This document shows, in pieces, positions 18,512 through 27,569 of a stretch of DNA of 64,000 nt. The stretch lies in NCBI RefSeq assembly GCF_003482105.1, contig NZ_QULM01000004.1:135508-199507 (forward strand), written 5' to 3'. Source of the stretch: Coprococcus sp. OM04-5BH (lineage in GTDB: Bacteria; Bacillota; Clostridia; Lachnospirales; Lachnospiraceae). The number at the start of each line of letters is the position of its first letter. Position 1 is the stretch's first letter. The notes below the pieces were generated by a model. It was given only the letters and a program-made list of their open reading frames with translations, searched no databases and was not told the DNA's origin. The position numbers and the translations under genes are program-made.

Positions 18512-20212
18512 ATGAATGAAAATTGCTATGAGGCAGTATACAGTGAGGATTATGCAGATTATATAGTTGAATACAACGGAGACAGGCAGGTATTGGAAGA
18601 GATTTATTCCAATGCCTGCCTGTTTTTTATTGATAACAGGTATGCAATACTTTATTCCAAAAAGAGAAGCGACTACATGGAGAGCTTCGGGAACCTGGCA
18701 TACAATATATTTCCCAAGCTGTTGGCACCTATGGACGCGGCGGTGGGAGAGGCAGCTTACAATACTCCTTCTATTTTGTCCATGATCAACGGGGAAAATC
18801 TTGACAACGAAAGTGTTCTTGGACTTGACGGAAAGGATATTGTCATTGGAATCGTTGATACAGGAATAGACATTTTAAACGAAGAATTTTTAAACGAATA
18901 CGGCAGAACCAGGATAAAATATGCATGGGATCAGAGCGTTAATTCATCTTCCGGTGATGGTTATGCCGGAGAATTCCCCTTTGGAACGTATTATACGGAG
19001 GAGCAGCTTAACAGGTTTGTTGAGGAAGGAAACAGTGTGCTCCGTGGAGAGGATAACCATGGAAATTATCTTGCTTCCATAGCCGCCGGGAGAAATAACG
19101 GTATTGCAGTAAACAGCGACCTTGTGGTGGTGAAGTTAAAGAAGGCAAAGGAAAATCTCAAGGAGCTGTACGGAGTTAGGCAGGGAGAAGCCTATTCGGA
19201 GGCAGATATAATGCTGGCGATTGCGTATATCCTCCAGTGTTCCTACAGATTAAGGAAAACAGTGTCCATACTTATAGGCTTTGGAACCAACAGTGGAAGC
19301 CACACAGGCAGTGCGGCCCTTGAGGCATACATAAATAATATAGGAATATTAAGAGGCGTATGTGTCAGTGTTGCCGGGGGAAATGAAGGCTCCGCCGGTC
19401 ATCACACTGATGGGGACATAGAGGATAATGAACAGGCGGTCATAGAGATAAATGTGCCGGAGAAGACTGCATTTACCCTTGAAATATGGGGAAAGGCTCC
19501 CGGAGTATATGCTATAGGCATGGATATTGCCGGTGGCGAGATAATTGATCGTATCCCGCCTCGGTTTGACAGAAGTCAGATAATAAAACCTATATTCGGC
19601 GGGGGAACCATATATGTGGATTATTTTCTTGTGGAGGGGCAGGCCGGGGACGAATTGATACTGGTAAGGTTCTTTGACACCCCAAGAGGACTTTACAGGA
19701 TAACCCTTACAGCCACCGGGACAGTGGAGAAGCAGTACAGGGCATGGCTGCCGGTGAGCAGTTTTGTGCCGGAGGGACTGGTATTTACCAATCCTGTAAC
19801 CTGGGGGACGGTGACGGTGCCGGGAACTGCGGTGACACCAATAGTTTCCGGGGCATATAATTACAGCGACGGAAGCATATATGTAAATGGCAGTCGTGGC
19901 TACACTGCGAATTCAGTGGTGAAGCCCGATATTGCAGCTCCCGGAGTGAATATCACCGGAGCGGGTCCTTACGGTACAAAGGTTACCGGAAGCGGAAGCT
20001 CCATAAGTGCAGCCTGTGCAGTCGGTGCCGCCGCCCTTATGCAGCAGTGGTCCAGGGACAGAGGACTGTCACCATACATAAACGGCAATCAGATCAGGCA
20101 GTACCTTATAAGGGGGGCAGACCGTGAGAACAGCCGCCGGTATCCAGACAGGTATTACGGCTTCGGGACATTGAACCTGAGGAAAACCTTTGAGTCTTTG
20201 AGGAATTTGTAA
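18512..20212 (+). CDS. S8 (subtilisin-like) peptidase, CspA-like
   Basis: This 566-residue protein has an intact Asp/His/Ser set: IGIVDTGID (Asp ~115), EDNHGNYLASIAAG (His ~185) and GSGSSISAACAVG (Ser near 500). The oxyanion Asn may be in VAGGNEGSAGHH. There is no signal peptide, and a long insert between His and Ser contains a beta-rich domain. This layout is that of the clostridial Csp-like subtilases, some of which process germination enzymes. AGGGAGGG precedes the ATG. Whether this one acts in spores cannot be read from context. Confidence 0.88.
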   Translation: MNENCYEAVYSEDYADYIVEYNGDRQVLEEIYSNACLFFIDNRYAILYSKKRSDYMESFGNLAYNIFPKLLAPMDAAVGEAAYNTPSILSMINGENLDNESVLGLDGKDIVIGIVDTGIDILNEEFLNEYGRTRIKYAWDQSVNSSSGDGYAGEFPFGTYYTEEQLNRFVEEGNSVLRGEDNHGNYLASIAAGRNNGIAVNSDLVVVKLKKAKENLKELYGVRQGEAYSEADIMLAIAYILQCSYRLRKTVSILIGFGTNSGSHTGSAALEAYINNIGILRGVCVSVAGGNEGSAGHHTDGDIEDNEQAVIEINVPEKTAFTLEIWGKAPGVYAIGMDIAGGEIIDRIPPRFDRSQIIKPIFGGGTIYVDYFLVEGQAGDELILVRFFDTPRGLYRITLTATGTVEKQYRAWLPVSSFVPEGLVFTNPVTWGTVTVPGTAVTPIVSGAYNYSDGSIYVNGSRGYTANSVVKPDIAAPGVNITGAGPYGTKVTGSGSSISAACAVGAAALMQQWSRDRGLSPYINGNQIRQYLIRGADRENSRRYPDRYYGFGTLNLRKTFESLRNL

Positions 20213-20429
20213 GGGATTTATGATGGGATAAAAGCTGATATAATGCCCATATTGAAATAGTGGTGTATAAAAAAGATAATATAGGAATAGAAGAGAATAG
20301 AAGAGCTATGGCCCAAATGAAGATAACAGAGAGAATATCATGAAAATGATAATGTTATATAATTGCGGAAAGGGAAAAATAGTTGTATATTTTCATTGGA
20401 CTATAAATTACAATCTTGGCAGGTAGAGA

Positions 20430-21860
20430 ATGGATAAAGTATATTTGCTTGGTGGCAGACGAAGCTACATAGGTGTTGAAAATGGAATATATAGAAATGT
20501 AAGTGCTGAGGAGCTGGGAGCATTTGTAATAAAAAAAGTGATGGACAGCTACGACATTTCGCCGGAGGATATAGATCTGGTGGCGGTAGGAAATGCTATC
20601 GGAGCAGGGGGAAATATAGGACGTCTTGCTTCCCTTATGGCAGGGGTCCCGGAGAAAACTCCGGTGGTGACAGTGGACTCCCAGTGTGGCTCCGGGCTTG
20701 CAGCCATTATGCAGGCGGCAATGCAGATAGAGCTTGGCATGGCAGATGTAGCTATAGCCGGAGGATTTGAAAGCAGCTCAAGTGCACCTGAAAGGCGCAT
20801 AAATAAACGACATCCGGACTATACGGTGGACGGAGATAATGTATTTAAGGTGGCGAAGTTTAAGCCGGGACCCTATGATGAGCTGGCAATGTTTAAGGGG
20901 GCGGAGAAGTGTGCCGCAACCTTTGGCATGGATAGGCATGAGCTTGACATGTATGCCATAAGAAGCCACAGAAGAGCGGCACAGGCAAGGGAGAATGGAG
21001 AACTGGATGACATACTTGCCGGAAGCTTTTACGAGTACGACAGAAGCAGGAGAGCTGTGGAGGATGATGAACCAGGCAAATGTGTAAATGTAGAAACAGA
21101 CAAATGTGTAAATACAGAAGCAGAACAACATAAAAATATGACTTTGACAAGAAAAGAGCATCCTGAAAAGGATGAGGGCATAAGGGACAGGATATCCGAG
21201 AAGTTACTCACAAGACTTCCGGCGCTGGTTCCCGGTGGAAGTTATATCACGGTGGGAAATGTATGCCTTACAAATGATGGGGCGGCATTTGTACTGCTTT
21301 GCTCGGAACGTTTTCTGAAAAAGTATAAGGAAAATAAAAAATATATCAAGGACATGAATGAAATCATACATCCCTTCAAGATAGTTGACATTGTTTCTGT
21401 GGGGGCGTCACCGGATATGAGCCCTGTCAGTATAGTTCCTGCTATAGATAAGCTCTTGAGCAGGAACAACCTGAAGGCTTCAGATATATTGGCATGGGAG
21501 TATAATGAAGCATTTGCAGTTATAGATAAGTTGATGGAGAGTTATGTAAACAAAGACTTTTCAAATGCAAATGTATTTGGTGGCGCATTGGCATACGGAC
21601 ATCCTTATGGGGCGTCCGGAGGCATAATAACCTTACATCTCATGAAAGCTATGGAGAAATTGATGGCGGAGGAAGCCGAAGTCTCAGCAAATAATAGCGT
21701 GGATAATGAAGCCGGATATAATGATGTGGACAATAAAGATTGGAACATTGTTGTAAAAGGTGAAGATGTTTCGGAAACAGATATATCAGAAACGAGATAC
21801 GGAGTATGTGCAGTTGCCGCCGCCGGCGGAATAGGCACGGCCATGCTCGTCAGCAGGTGA
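20430..21860 (+). CDS. Thiolase-family protein with altered catalytic end
   Basis: This 476-residue protein has the thiolase fold: nucleophile in SQCGSGLAAIM (Cys ~88), then NEAFA and the His motif YGHPYGASGG. The C-terminal catalytic segment, usually with Cys before GGG, reads YGVCAVAAAGGIG: the expected Cys position is Ala, and a Cys lies three residues earlier. An extra ~35-residue segment (~215-250) contains a small tandem repeat, GKCVNVET and DKCVNTEA. The family makes or cleaves beta-ketoacyl-CoA. It lies 45 bp before an acyl-CoA ligase, so the two probably work together. Degradative, synthetic or non-catalytic roles are all open. Confidence 0.85.
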   Translation: MDKVYLLGGRRSYIGVENGIYRNVSAEELGAFVIKKVMDSYDISPEDIDLVAVGNAIGAGGNIGRLASLMAGVPEKTPVVTVDSQCGSGLAAIMQAAMQIELGMADVAIAGGFESSSSAPERRINKRHPDYTVDGDNVFKVAKFKPGPYDELAMFKGAEKCAATFGMDRHELDMYAIRSHRRAAQARENGELDDILAGSFYEYDRSRRAVEDDEPGKCVNVETDKCVNTEAEQHKNMTLTRKEHPEKDEGIRDRISEKLLTRLPALVPGGSYITVGNVCLTNDGAAFVLLCSERFLKKYKENKKYIKDMNEIIHPFKIVDIVSVGASPDMSPVSIVPAIDKLLSRNNLKASDILAWEYNEAFAVIDKLMESYVNKDFSNANVFGGALAYGHPYGASGGIITLHLMKAMEKLMAEEAEVSANNSVDNEAGYNDVDNKDWNIVVKGEDVSETDISETRYGVCAVAAAGGIGTAMLVSR

Positions 21861-21905
21861 GATGTTTCGCTGAATTTTGTACAGAATAGCGAGGTTTACA
21901 TAAAT

Positions 21906-23249
21906 ATGAAATATAGAAATTACTATGAAATGATAAAAACAGTTCAACCTGATAGAGTTGCTCTGATAGAAGATGGAAGAATATATACCTATGGAGACAT
22001 TATCAGGCAGGCAGATGTCGTGTCAGATCGGTACAAAGGCATACTGGCAGGAAGTCCAGAAAAAAATATTTGCACGGGAAATTCAGAAAAAAATGTGGCA
22101 GCTGAGTTGGGAAGCGTGATAATTCTTGAAAATGATATATGTCTTATAGTGAAGGATACTGTTGCCCTGGAGCTTGTATATTTTATTGGAATTATGAAGG
22201 CCGGGAAGGTGCCTGTAATATGTGGCGGCTATCCTGATAATGAGGAGCTTGACACAATAAAGTCTATAGAGGTTCCTCATGGTGCAGTGATGGGAGTCAT
22301 GACATCAGGAACCACAGGAAGTTCAAAGGTGCTATTTAGAACCATGGAGAGCTGGGCAGATTATTTCCCTGTGCAGAATAAGCTTTTTTCCATGGGTGGA
22401 GATACTGTGCTGTTCACACATGGTTCCCTGTCATTTACAGGAAATCTGAACCTGTACATGGGGCTTATGCATGATGGTGGCAGGATCGTGACAACCAGGA
22501 AATTTGACCCGAGATATTGGGCTAAATGCATAGATGAGAATTATGTAAACTATATATATCTGATCCCGGTGAAAATGATGGCCCTGGTGAAGTCTTATTC
22601 GAAAGCCGGAGGGCAGGCTGATAATATCTGTAATGCTGCTATAAAGCATTATATCACCGGCTCACAGTCCTTTGGTGCAGAGGAGGCCGCAAGAGTAAAG
22701 AGGATTTTCCCTGAATGTGACATGCTTGTTTATTACGGAGCCTCAGAGATAAATTATATAACATATCTCACCGACAGAGAATTCACAGAGGATTCAAGGC
22801 TGGTGGGAAGACCATTTCCTGAGGTGGATGTCAGCATAGAGGACGATGTGTTTGTGGTTGACAACTCGTTTGGCGTTATTGGTGCTCCAAGACCTTATAA
22901 GACAAATGACCTGGGCTTTGAGGACGAAGAAGGAAGATTTTATTTCCTTGGAAGGGCTGATGATATAATAGTTGTAAATGGAAGAAAGCTGTCAGCCTAC
23001 AAGATCGAGGAAGCCCTGCGTAAGTATCTCGGGGTAAAGAATGTAGCTGTGAAGTCAGTTAAAAATGGTGATGACGAATCTATATGGGCATATTACGAGT
23101 CAGAAACAGAGAAAACAGATGAGAGTTATGTAAATATAAGGCAGAGCCTTGCGGATGTTCTGGAAGCCTGCGAGATCCCGAAACATTTCGTCAGAGTCGA
23201 CAGCCTGCAGAAGACCGAAAGTGGAAAAGTGCTGAGAAGACTAGTGTAA
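21906..23249 (+). CDS. AMP-binding acyl-CoA synthetase/ligase family protein
   Basis: This 447-residue adenylate-forming enzyme is shorter than typical acyl-CoA synthetases (~500-550). Core motifs are visible: TSGTTGSSKV (A3, ~residue 134), YYGASEINYITY (A5), LGRADDIIVVNGRKLS (A8) and TESGKVLRR at the end, with the A10 Lys. It should activate a carboxylic acid as the acyl-AMP and transfer it to CoA or a carrier. It follows the thiolase gene by 45 bp with a TTATGTAAAC word (reverse strand) in between. The substrate is unknown. Confidence 0.87.
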   Translation: MKYRNYYEMIKTVQPDRVALIEDGRIYTYGDIIRQADVVSDRYKGILAGSPEKNICTGNSEKNVAAELGSVIILENDICLIVKDTVALELVYFIGIMKAGKVPVICGGYPDNEELDTIKSIEVPHGAVMGVMTSGTTGSSKVLFRTMESWADYFPVQNKLFSMGGDTVLFTHGSLSFTGNLNLYMGLMHDGGRIVTTRKFDPRYWAKCIDENYVNYIYLIPVKMMALVKSYSKAGGQADNICNAAIKHYITGSQSFGAEEAARVKRIFPECDMLVYYGASEINYITYLTDREFTEDSRLVGRPFPEVDVSIEDDVFVVDNSFGVIGAPRPYKTNDLGFEDEEGRFYFLGRADDIIVVNGRKLSAYKIEEALRKYLGVKNVAVKSVKNGDDESIWAYYESETEKTDESYVNIRQSLADVLEACEIPKHFVRVDSLQKTESGKVLRRLV

Positions 23250-23300
23250 TGAATATGCAGACCGGTAAGGTTACAGATATATGTGAAAGGTAATAGGAAA

Positions 23301-23519
23301 TTAATATTTTAATTGACTTATGAGAGATTTATAATATGTCTGGCCTATAGGGATAGATGTCAGTTCATCTGCGCTTTTTACTGCAACATATCTGGTTGTT
23401 ATGTCATAGTTTGCAATGAAATTCTTATTTATAATATAGCTTTTGTGGCATCTGATGAAGTTTCCAGGAAGTACTTTCAAGATTTCCTTAAGAATTGTTG
23501 GTGCTGGAGCTAAAGACAT
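23301..23519 (-). pseudogene. Remnant of a LytTR (AgrA-type) response regulator
   Basis: The frame encodes about 60 C-terminal residues of a LytTR DNA-binding domain: FIRCHKSY, FIANYD, YVAVK, TSIPIGQ, YYKS and SQLK align almost one-to-one with the C-terminus of the intact regulator at 54095-54808. The receiver domain and the first part of LytTR are missing. The break is next to a dispersed inverted-repeat element. It is a decayed or rearranged paralogue and not an intact gene. Confidence 0.85.
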
Positions 23520-23525
23520 GTAGCG

Positions 23526-23560
23526 TCAGCCCTCGCCGTAGGCGATTTATTATGGGCTGA
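23526..23560. repeat. Dispersed inverted-repeat element
   Basis: TCAGCCC pairs with GGGCTGA, with an inner TCGCCGTAGGCGA hairpin. It is a close relative of the elements at 15673 and 28050, and directly abuts the LytTR remnant. Confidence 0.65.
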
Positions 23561-23712
23561 TGTTCAATGTTAGAGAGCCGTAATCATGAAAGAAACTATT
23601 GTCTGGTGTGGTGATGCAGGAACGGATTTTTATTGAAAAAGTCTTTTGCGGATGCTATTATAAAATACGATATTTGGCATGGCTTGAGTTCAATCAGAAT
23701 AAGGAGCGAAAA

Positions 23713-24285
23713 ATGAAATACTGTATAGAAAATGAATTAAACACCATGGATTTTCATGATGCAACCATTGAGGCAGTAGATTGGGACGACAGGGAAAATG
23801 TGCAGGCTGTTCTAACATTCACACTGACTGGAGTTATAGTTAAGGCGGAAAATTCCCAGAATGAGATGTATACAGACAGGTATGCAGATACCATGAATCT
23901 TAGATTTACAGGAGCAGAAATTCAGGCAATCCTGCTTGAGGGGCACAAATTGTATGATGCCGATGACAGGCTTATAGAACAGGTGCCTGACAGACCGTTT
24001 AGTGCAGAGGAGTATAGGCAGGTACTGAAGAAATTTGCAAATAGTGCCATATTCTATGCCGGAATTCCTAAGGAAAAGGTTGTTGAGAATTATGTAAACT
24101 TCCCTGGCTCTGCAGCAGAAAACACAACCATGGGAGATGGCAGTGATGCCTGTAAAAGAAAAGAATGCTTTCAGATGATAATTGATACCGATGAGGAAGA
24201 AAATCCGTCATATGTGCTAAGCTTCTTCTATGATAATGCAACAGCGTCCTTCGAGCACTTACTCAATAAGGCAAATATAATGTAA
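23713..24285 (+). CDS. Protein of unknown function
   Basis: A longer frame opens at 23599, but AAGGAGCGAAAA points to ATG 23713, giving 190 residues starting MKYCIENELNTMDFHDATI. It is a soluble acidic protein without signal peptide or membrane segment. The FHDATIEAVDWDD opening and alternating hydrophobic strands suggest a small beta-rich domain, but the family is not recognised. It lies next to a small membrane protein in an accessory stretch between a regulator remnant and a tandem array. It contains one TTATGTAAAC word. Confidence 0.65.
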   Translation: MKYCIENELNTMDFHDATIEAVDWDDRENVQAVLTFTLTGVIVKAENSQNEMYTDRYADTMNLRFTGAEIQAILLEGHKLYDADDRLIEQVPDRPFSAEEYRQVLKKFANSAIFYAGIPKEKVVENYVNFPGSAAENTTMGDGSDACKRKECFQMIIDTDEEENPSYVLSFFYDNATASFEHLLNKANIM

Positions 24286-24330
24286 AAAACAGGAATGCGA
24301 TACTGTTTAAATTGCAGGGGAGGATCAGTT

Positions 24331-24684
24331 ATGGCGAAGAGAATAAAACAATATCTCGATTATATAGAAGAAATATTAAAAAGAGAAGATTTGGATTTTA
24401 TCGATGAGCAGAGAAAACATCTGATCCAGATAAAGTTCTTTATGCATGAAAGGCTTATACATCTTATAGTTACGTTCCTTTTTGCAATACTTACAGTGGC
24501 TGGTTGTATGGCATTTGTAATATATGAGAAAATATCACTGCTTGTTCTTGCACTAGCATTTATGGTGCTTCTTGTGCCATATATCAAACATTATTATCTC
24601 CTTGAAAATAGTGTCCAGAAAATGTACGAACAGTATGACAGGATGCTTGCCAAAACCGACCCGGAACATTTTCAGGTGAAATAA
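24331..24684 (+). CDS. Small membrane protein of unknown function
   Basis: The start is placed at ATG 24331 behind GGGGAGGATCAG, giving 117 residues. A charged amphipathic N-terminus of ~45 residues precedes two membrane segments (about LIVTFLFAILTVAGCMAFVIY and ISLLVLALAFMVLLVPYI). The C-terminus is short and charged. It lies 45 bp after the preceding unknown gene and is probably co-transcribed. The 53-bp array starts almost directly after its stop. Confidence 0.6.
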   Translation: MAKRIKQYLDYIEEILKREDLDFIDEQRKHLIQIKFFMHERLIHLIVTFLFAILTVAGCMAFVIYEKISLLVLALAFMVLLVPYIKHYYLLENSVQKMYEQYDRMLAKTDPEHFQVK

Positions 24685-24689
24685 AATTG

Positions 24690-25013
24690 CGAGAAAAACA
24701 TGACCTAAAAATGCAAAATGGCAAAACAGGTCAAGAAAAAACCGAAGAAAACATGACCTAAAAATGCAAAATAGCGAAATAGGTCAAGAAAAACCAAGGG
24801 AAAACATGACCTGAAAATCCAAAACAGCAAAACGGGTCAAGAAAAATCCAGGGAAAACATGACCTGAAAATCAAAAAGTGGAAAACAGGTCAAGAAAAGC
24901 AAAGAAAAAGCATGACCTGAAAATCAAAAAGTGGAAAACAGGTCAAGAAAAACACAGAAAAAACATGACCTAAAAGTCCAAAACGACAAAACAGGTCAAG
25001 AAACCAACCCAGA
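24690..25013. repeat. Six exact-period 53-bp tandem repeats with inverted half-sites
   Basis: TGACCT starts at 24701, 24754, 24807, 24860, 24913 and 24966 (period 53 every time). Each is followed 27 bp later by AGGTCA (24728, 24781, 24834 as GGGTCA, 24887, 24940, 24993). The half-sites are inverted repeats around an A-rich centre. The centre drifts in sequence but never in length. The period is not a multiple of three, so the array is not coding. Confidence 0.95.
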
Positions 25014-25026
25014 AAACAGGTGCCAT

Positions 25027-25079
25027 AAAAAAATATGTATGTCAAAAGCAAAAAAATTGTTTTGACATACATATTTTTT
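25027..25079. terminator. Bidirectional terminator-like hairpin
   Basis: An A-run and TATGTATGTCAAAA pair with TTTTGACATACATA and a T-run. The arms are ~19 bp and perfectly matched apart from the loop. It separates the array from the minus-strand lipoprotein gene and can end transcripts from both sides. Confidence 0.85.
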
Positions 25080-25175
25080 ATCACGGTCCACAGTTGATAA
25101 GGCGCCAAAAGCGTGAAATAAACAGCGTTTGATACCATGAAACCTAAATTACGGCACATGCACGCCCCTTATTCC

Positions 25176-25745
25176 CTACTTTAAGTCAGAAAAATCGTAC
25201 TCTACCGCCTTTTTGTCAGAACCAACCTTATATATTTTTCCGGTATCCGGATCAACATAGAAGTCGCCCACCTTCTTGTCTCCATTCTTGGAGTCATGAA
25301 GCTCAATATGGTATCCGCGCTTTCCATCAGCATATTCAACAAGATCCTTATCATTATTAGTTACGGAATAACGGCCTGAAGAGTCAGGAAGCATTCCCAT
25401 GAAACGATTATAGGCATCATCAAATGTTCTTACAGAACCATTTATCATGTCACCGGCACCATTGGCAATATTGTCAGCAGCATCACCGACCCCATGTGCA
25501 GCATCATTTACAGCGTCCCCCGCGCCATCTGCCACGTCCTTAACAGCATCACCGGCTCCATCAGTCACATCTTTGACAGCATCACCGACCCCATCAGTCA
25601 CGTCTTTAACAGCATCACCGGCTCCATCAGCAGCATCTTCCACAGCATTACCTGCATCATCAACAGGATTATCGGAACCGGAGCAGGCTGTAATTGCAAT
25701 ACACATCATGCAGCACATCAGCAATAAAATTATTTTCTTTTTCAT
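25176..25745 (-). CDS. Lipoprotein with seven 11-residue amphipathic repeats
   Basis: The start is placed at 25745 behind GAGGAAATTATC, giving 189 residues. The signal peptide ends AITAC (lipobox), so it is a membrane-anchored surface lipoprotein. Residues ~30-105 are seven 11-mers of the type ADGAGDAVKDV and TDGVGDAVKDV. This period is typical of LEA/apolipoprotein-like amphipathic helices. A C-terminal domain of ~75 residues follows (RTFDDAYNRFMGMLPD, GYHIELHD, FYVDPDTGKIYKV). The function is unknown. The 33-bp DNA repeats make copy number easy to change between strains. Confidence 0.8.
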   Translation of the reverse strand: MKKKIILLLMCCMMCIAITACSGSDNPVDDAGNAVEDAADGAGDAVKDVTDGVGDAVKDVTDGAGDAVKDVADGAGDAVNDAAHGVGDAADNIANGAGDMINGSVRTFDDAYNRFMGMLPDSSGRYSVTNNDKDLVEYADGKRGYHIELHDSKNGDKKVGDFYVDPDTGKIYKVGSDKKAVEYDFSDLK

Positions 25746-25989
25746 GATAATTTCCTCCAAATGAATATTATGAGATTATTATGTCATGTAAATTAAGAAA
25801 ATATTCGTTCCGCAGAGTTAGATGCACACTTTGAATTGGGTTATTATGAAATATAATAAAACCATTGATAGTTCATGCCGGATATGCTACTTTAAAATGA
25901 ATATTGTCAAAATAAAATATAGCATAATGCCAAATTAAAAATATTACAAACAGCAAAAATGCGGTATGTTGTATAAGAACAACACACTT

Positions 25990-26075
25990 ACACTGAAGAT
26001 GGGCGAGGAGGTTTCAGTATTTGGACGTATACAGAACCACTACTGTAAAAGTGGAACAGGTTCTGGTATACACTG
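25990..26075 (+). ncRNA. Candidate structured leader RNA upstream of folC
   Basis: Two consecutive hairpins: ACTGAA/TTCAGT at 25992-26017, then a long one at 26027-26071 where GTATAC and AGAACC pair with GGTTCT and GTATAC (one bulged G). It is inside a 476-bp gap with no gene. The known tetrahydrofolate riboswitch consensus is not matched. Whether it is transcribed is not shown. Confidence 0.4.
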
Positions 26076-26221
26076 TGACTTTTTGCTGCTGTTATCGTTG
26101 AGATAATATTTAAAATATTGTATTATATAAGTTAAATGTGACGTGGTGTGTCAACTGGATATGCAGCTCTGGCCATTTAAATTTTACATGGCTGGAGTTC
26201 AAGAGGAAGAGGATGATAGAT

Positions 26222-27535
26222 ATGACATATGAAGACGCATATAAATACATAAAAAAGGCGGAAGGAGCAGGGATTGTTCCGGGGCTGTCTACTATAAAAG
26301 AACTGCTTTCCAGACTGGGAGATCCCCAGGACTCTCTAAATGTTATTCATATAGCCGGCACCAATGGAAAGGGTTCTATATTTGCATTTCTCGAATATAT
26401 ATTAAGGGCGGCAGGCTACAGAGTAGGAAGATACATTTCGCCAACTATATTTACATATCTCGAACGCTTTCAGATAAATTCCCGGTATATGACGGAAGAG
26501 GAATTTGCAGAGATAATGGAAGCTGTCGGGGGAGCTGCATCCGGTATGGAGGCTGACGGATTGAATTATCCTACAGCCTTTGAACTTGAAACAGCTATGG
26601 CATTTCTATATTTTAAGAAGAAAAAAGTGGATTTTCTTCTCCTGGAGACAGGGATGGGGGGAAGGCTTGATGCCACAAATGTAGTAAAAAAGCCATTATG
26701 TACCGTCCTTGCCAGCATAAGCATGGACCATATGAAATTTCTGGGAAATGATCTTTCGGGGATACTTCGTGAGAAGATGGGTATCATGAGACCGGGAGTA
26801 CCATGCGTGGCATATCAGCTTCAGGAGACCCTCAGACCGGCATATCTGGAGGAGTGCGAAAGACTTGCAGCTCCGGCAGATATGTGTGATTTCAGCAGGA
26901 TCAGGATAACAGCAATAGAAAAGGATTATACAGAATATATATATGACGGCAAGTGTTACAAAATAGCCTTAAATGGACTCTATCAGGTATACAACAGCGT
27001 AGTGGCCATAGAGGTGGCAAGATGTCTGAACAGATACAGTGGCTGCAGCATAACGGATGAGCAGATAAAGAAGGGTCTTGCCGCTGCCCGGTGGAAGGGG
27101 AGATTTGAACAGGTAGGAAGTGATCCTGATATATATATAGACGGAGCTCATAACGTAGGCGGCTGGCAGAGCCTGGCGCAGAATGTAAGAGAGTATTTCA
27201 AAGATAAAAGGCTGATCTACGTATGCGGAGTGTTCAAGGATAAGGAATATGAGAAGATGCTTGATATAATGGCACCATACAGTGATACACTTATAGCTGT
27301 GACACCTCCTAATGAGAAACGTGCGCTTCCAAAGGAGGCACTTGCACAGGCAGCAGAGAAGCATTTTCAGAATGTGTATACTGCTGAAACTGCAACGGAG
27401 GCAGTGAAAAGAGCCGTGGATCTGTCAAGGACAGATTTCGTAGATGGTGAAACAGGTATTCAGAGCAGAGAGGAAACAGTTGTACTTGCTTTCGGCTCAC
27501 TTTCGTTTATTGGAGAGCTAAGCATCGGCAGATAA
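26222..27535 (+). CDS. folC: Bifunctional folylpolyglutamate / dihydrofolate synthase
   Basis: This Mur-ligase-like enzyme adds glutamates to folates. Visible motifs are IHIAGTNGKGS (P-loop, ~residue 44), YISPTIFTYLERFQIN, LLETGMGGRLDATN, SISMDHMKFLG, and IDGAHNVGG near residue 300. Length is ~437 residues, standard. The frame is open from 26138; ATG 26213 and ATG 26222 are both near the GAGGAAGAGG site, and 26222 has the better spacing. It heads folC-HD-folP-folBK. No folE is in the window. Confidence 0.93.
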   Translation: MTYEDAYKYIKKAEGAGIVPGLSTIKELLSRLGDPQDSLNVIHIAGTNGKGSIFAFLEYILRAAGYRVGRYISPTIFTYLERFQINSRYMTEEEFAEIMEAVGGAASGMEADGLNYPTAFELETAMAFLYFKKKKVDFLLLETGMGGRLDATNVVKKPLCTVLASISMDHMKFLGNDLSGILREKMGIMRPGVPCVAYQLQETLRPAYLEECERLAAPADMCDFSRIRITAIEKDYTEYIYDGKCYKIALNGLYQVYNSVVAIEVARCLNRYSGCSITDEQIKKGLAAARWKGRFEQVGSDPDIYIDGAHNVGGWQSLAQNVREYFKDKRLIYVCGVFKDKEYEKMLDIMAPYSDTLIAVTPPNEKRALPKEALAQAAEKHFQNVYTAETATEAVKRAVDLSRTDFVDGETGIQSREETVVLAFGSLSFIGELSIGR

Positions 27536-27569
27536 AAAATGCAGGCAAAAAACAAGACAGGACATTTAC

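Noticed and set aside
24690..25013. CRISPR array
   Set aside because: The whole 53-bp unit is repeated with gradual drift; there are no unique spacers between invariant repeats, and no cas genes are nearby.
24890..25159. 89-residue minus-strand ORF across the 53-bp array
   Set aside because: The 53-bp period shifts the frame at each unit, there is no ribosome binding site, and composition is that of reverse-translated A-rich repeats.
25746..26221. Known tetrahydrofolate riboswitch before folC
   Set aside because: The conserved folate-riboswitch blocks are absent; only unassigned hairpins remain.
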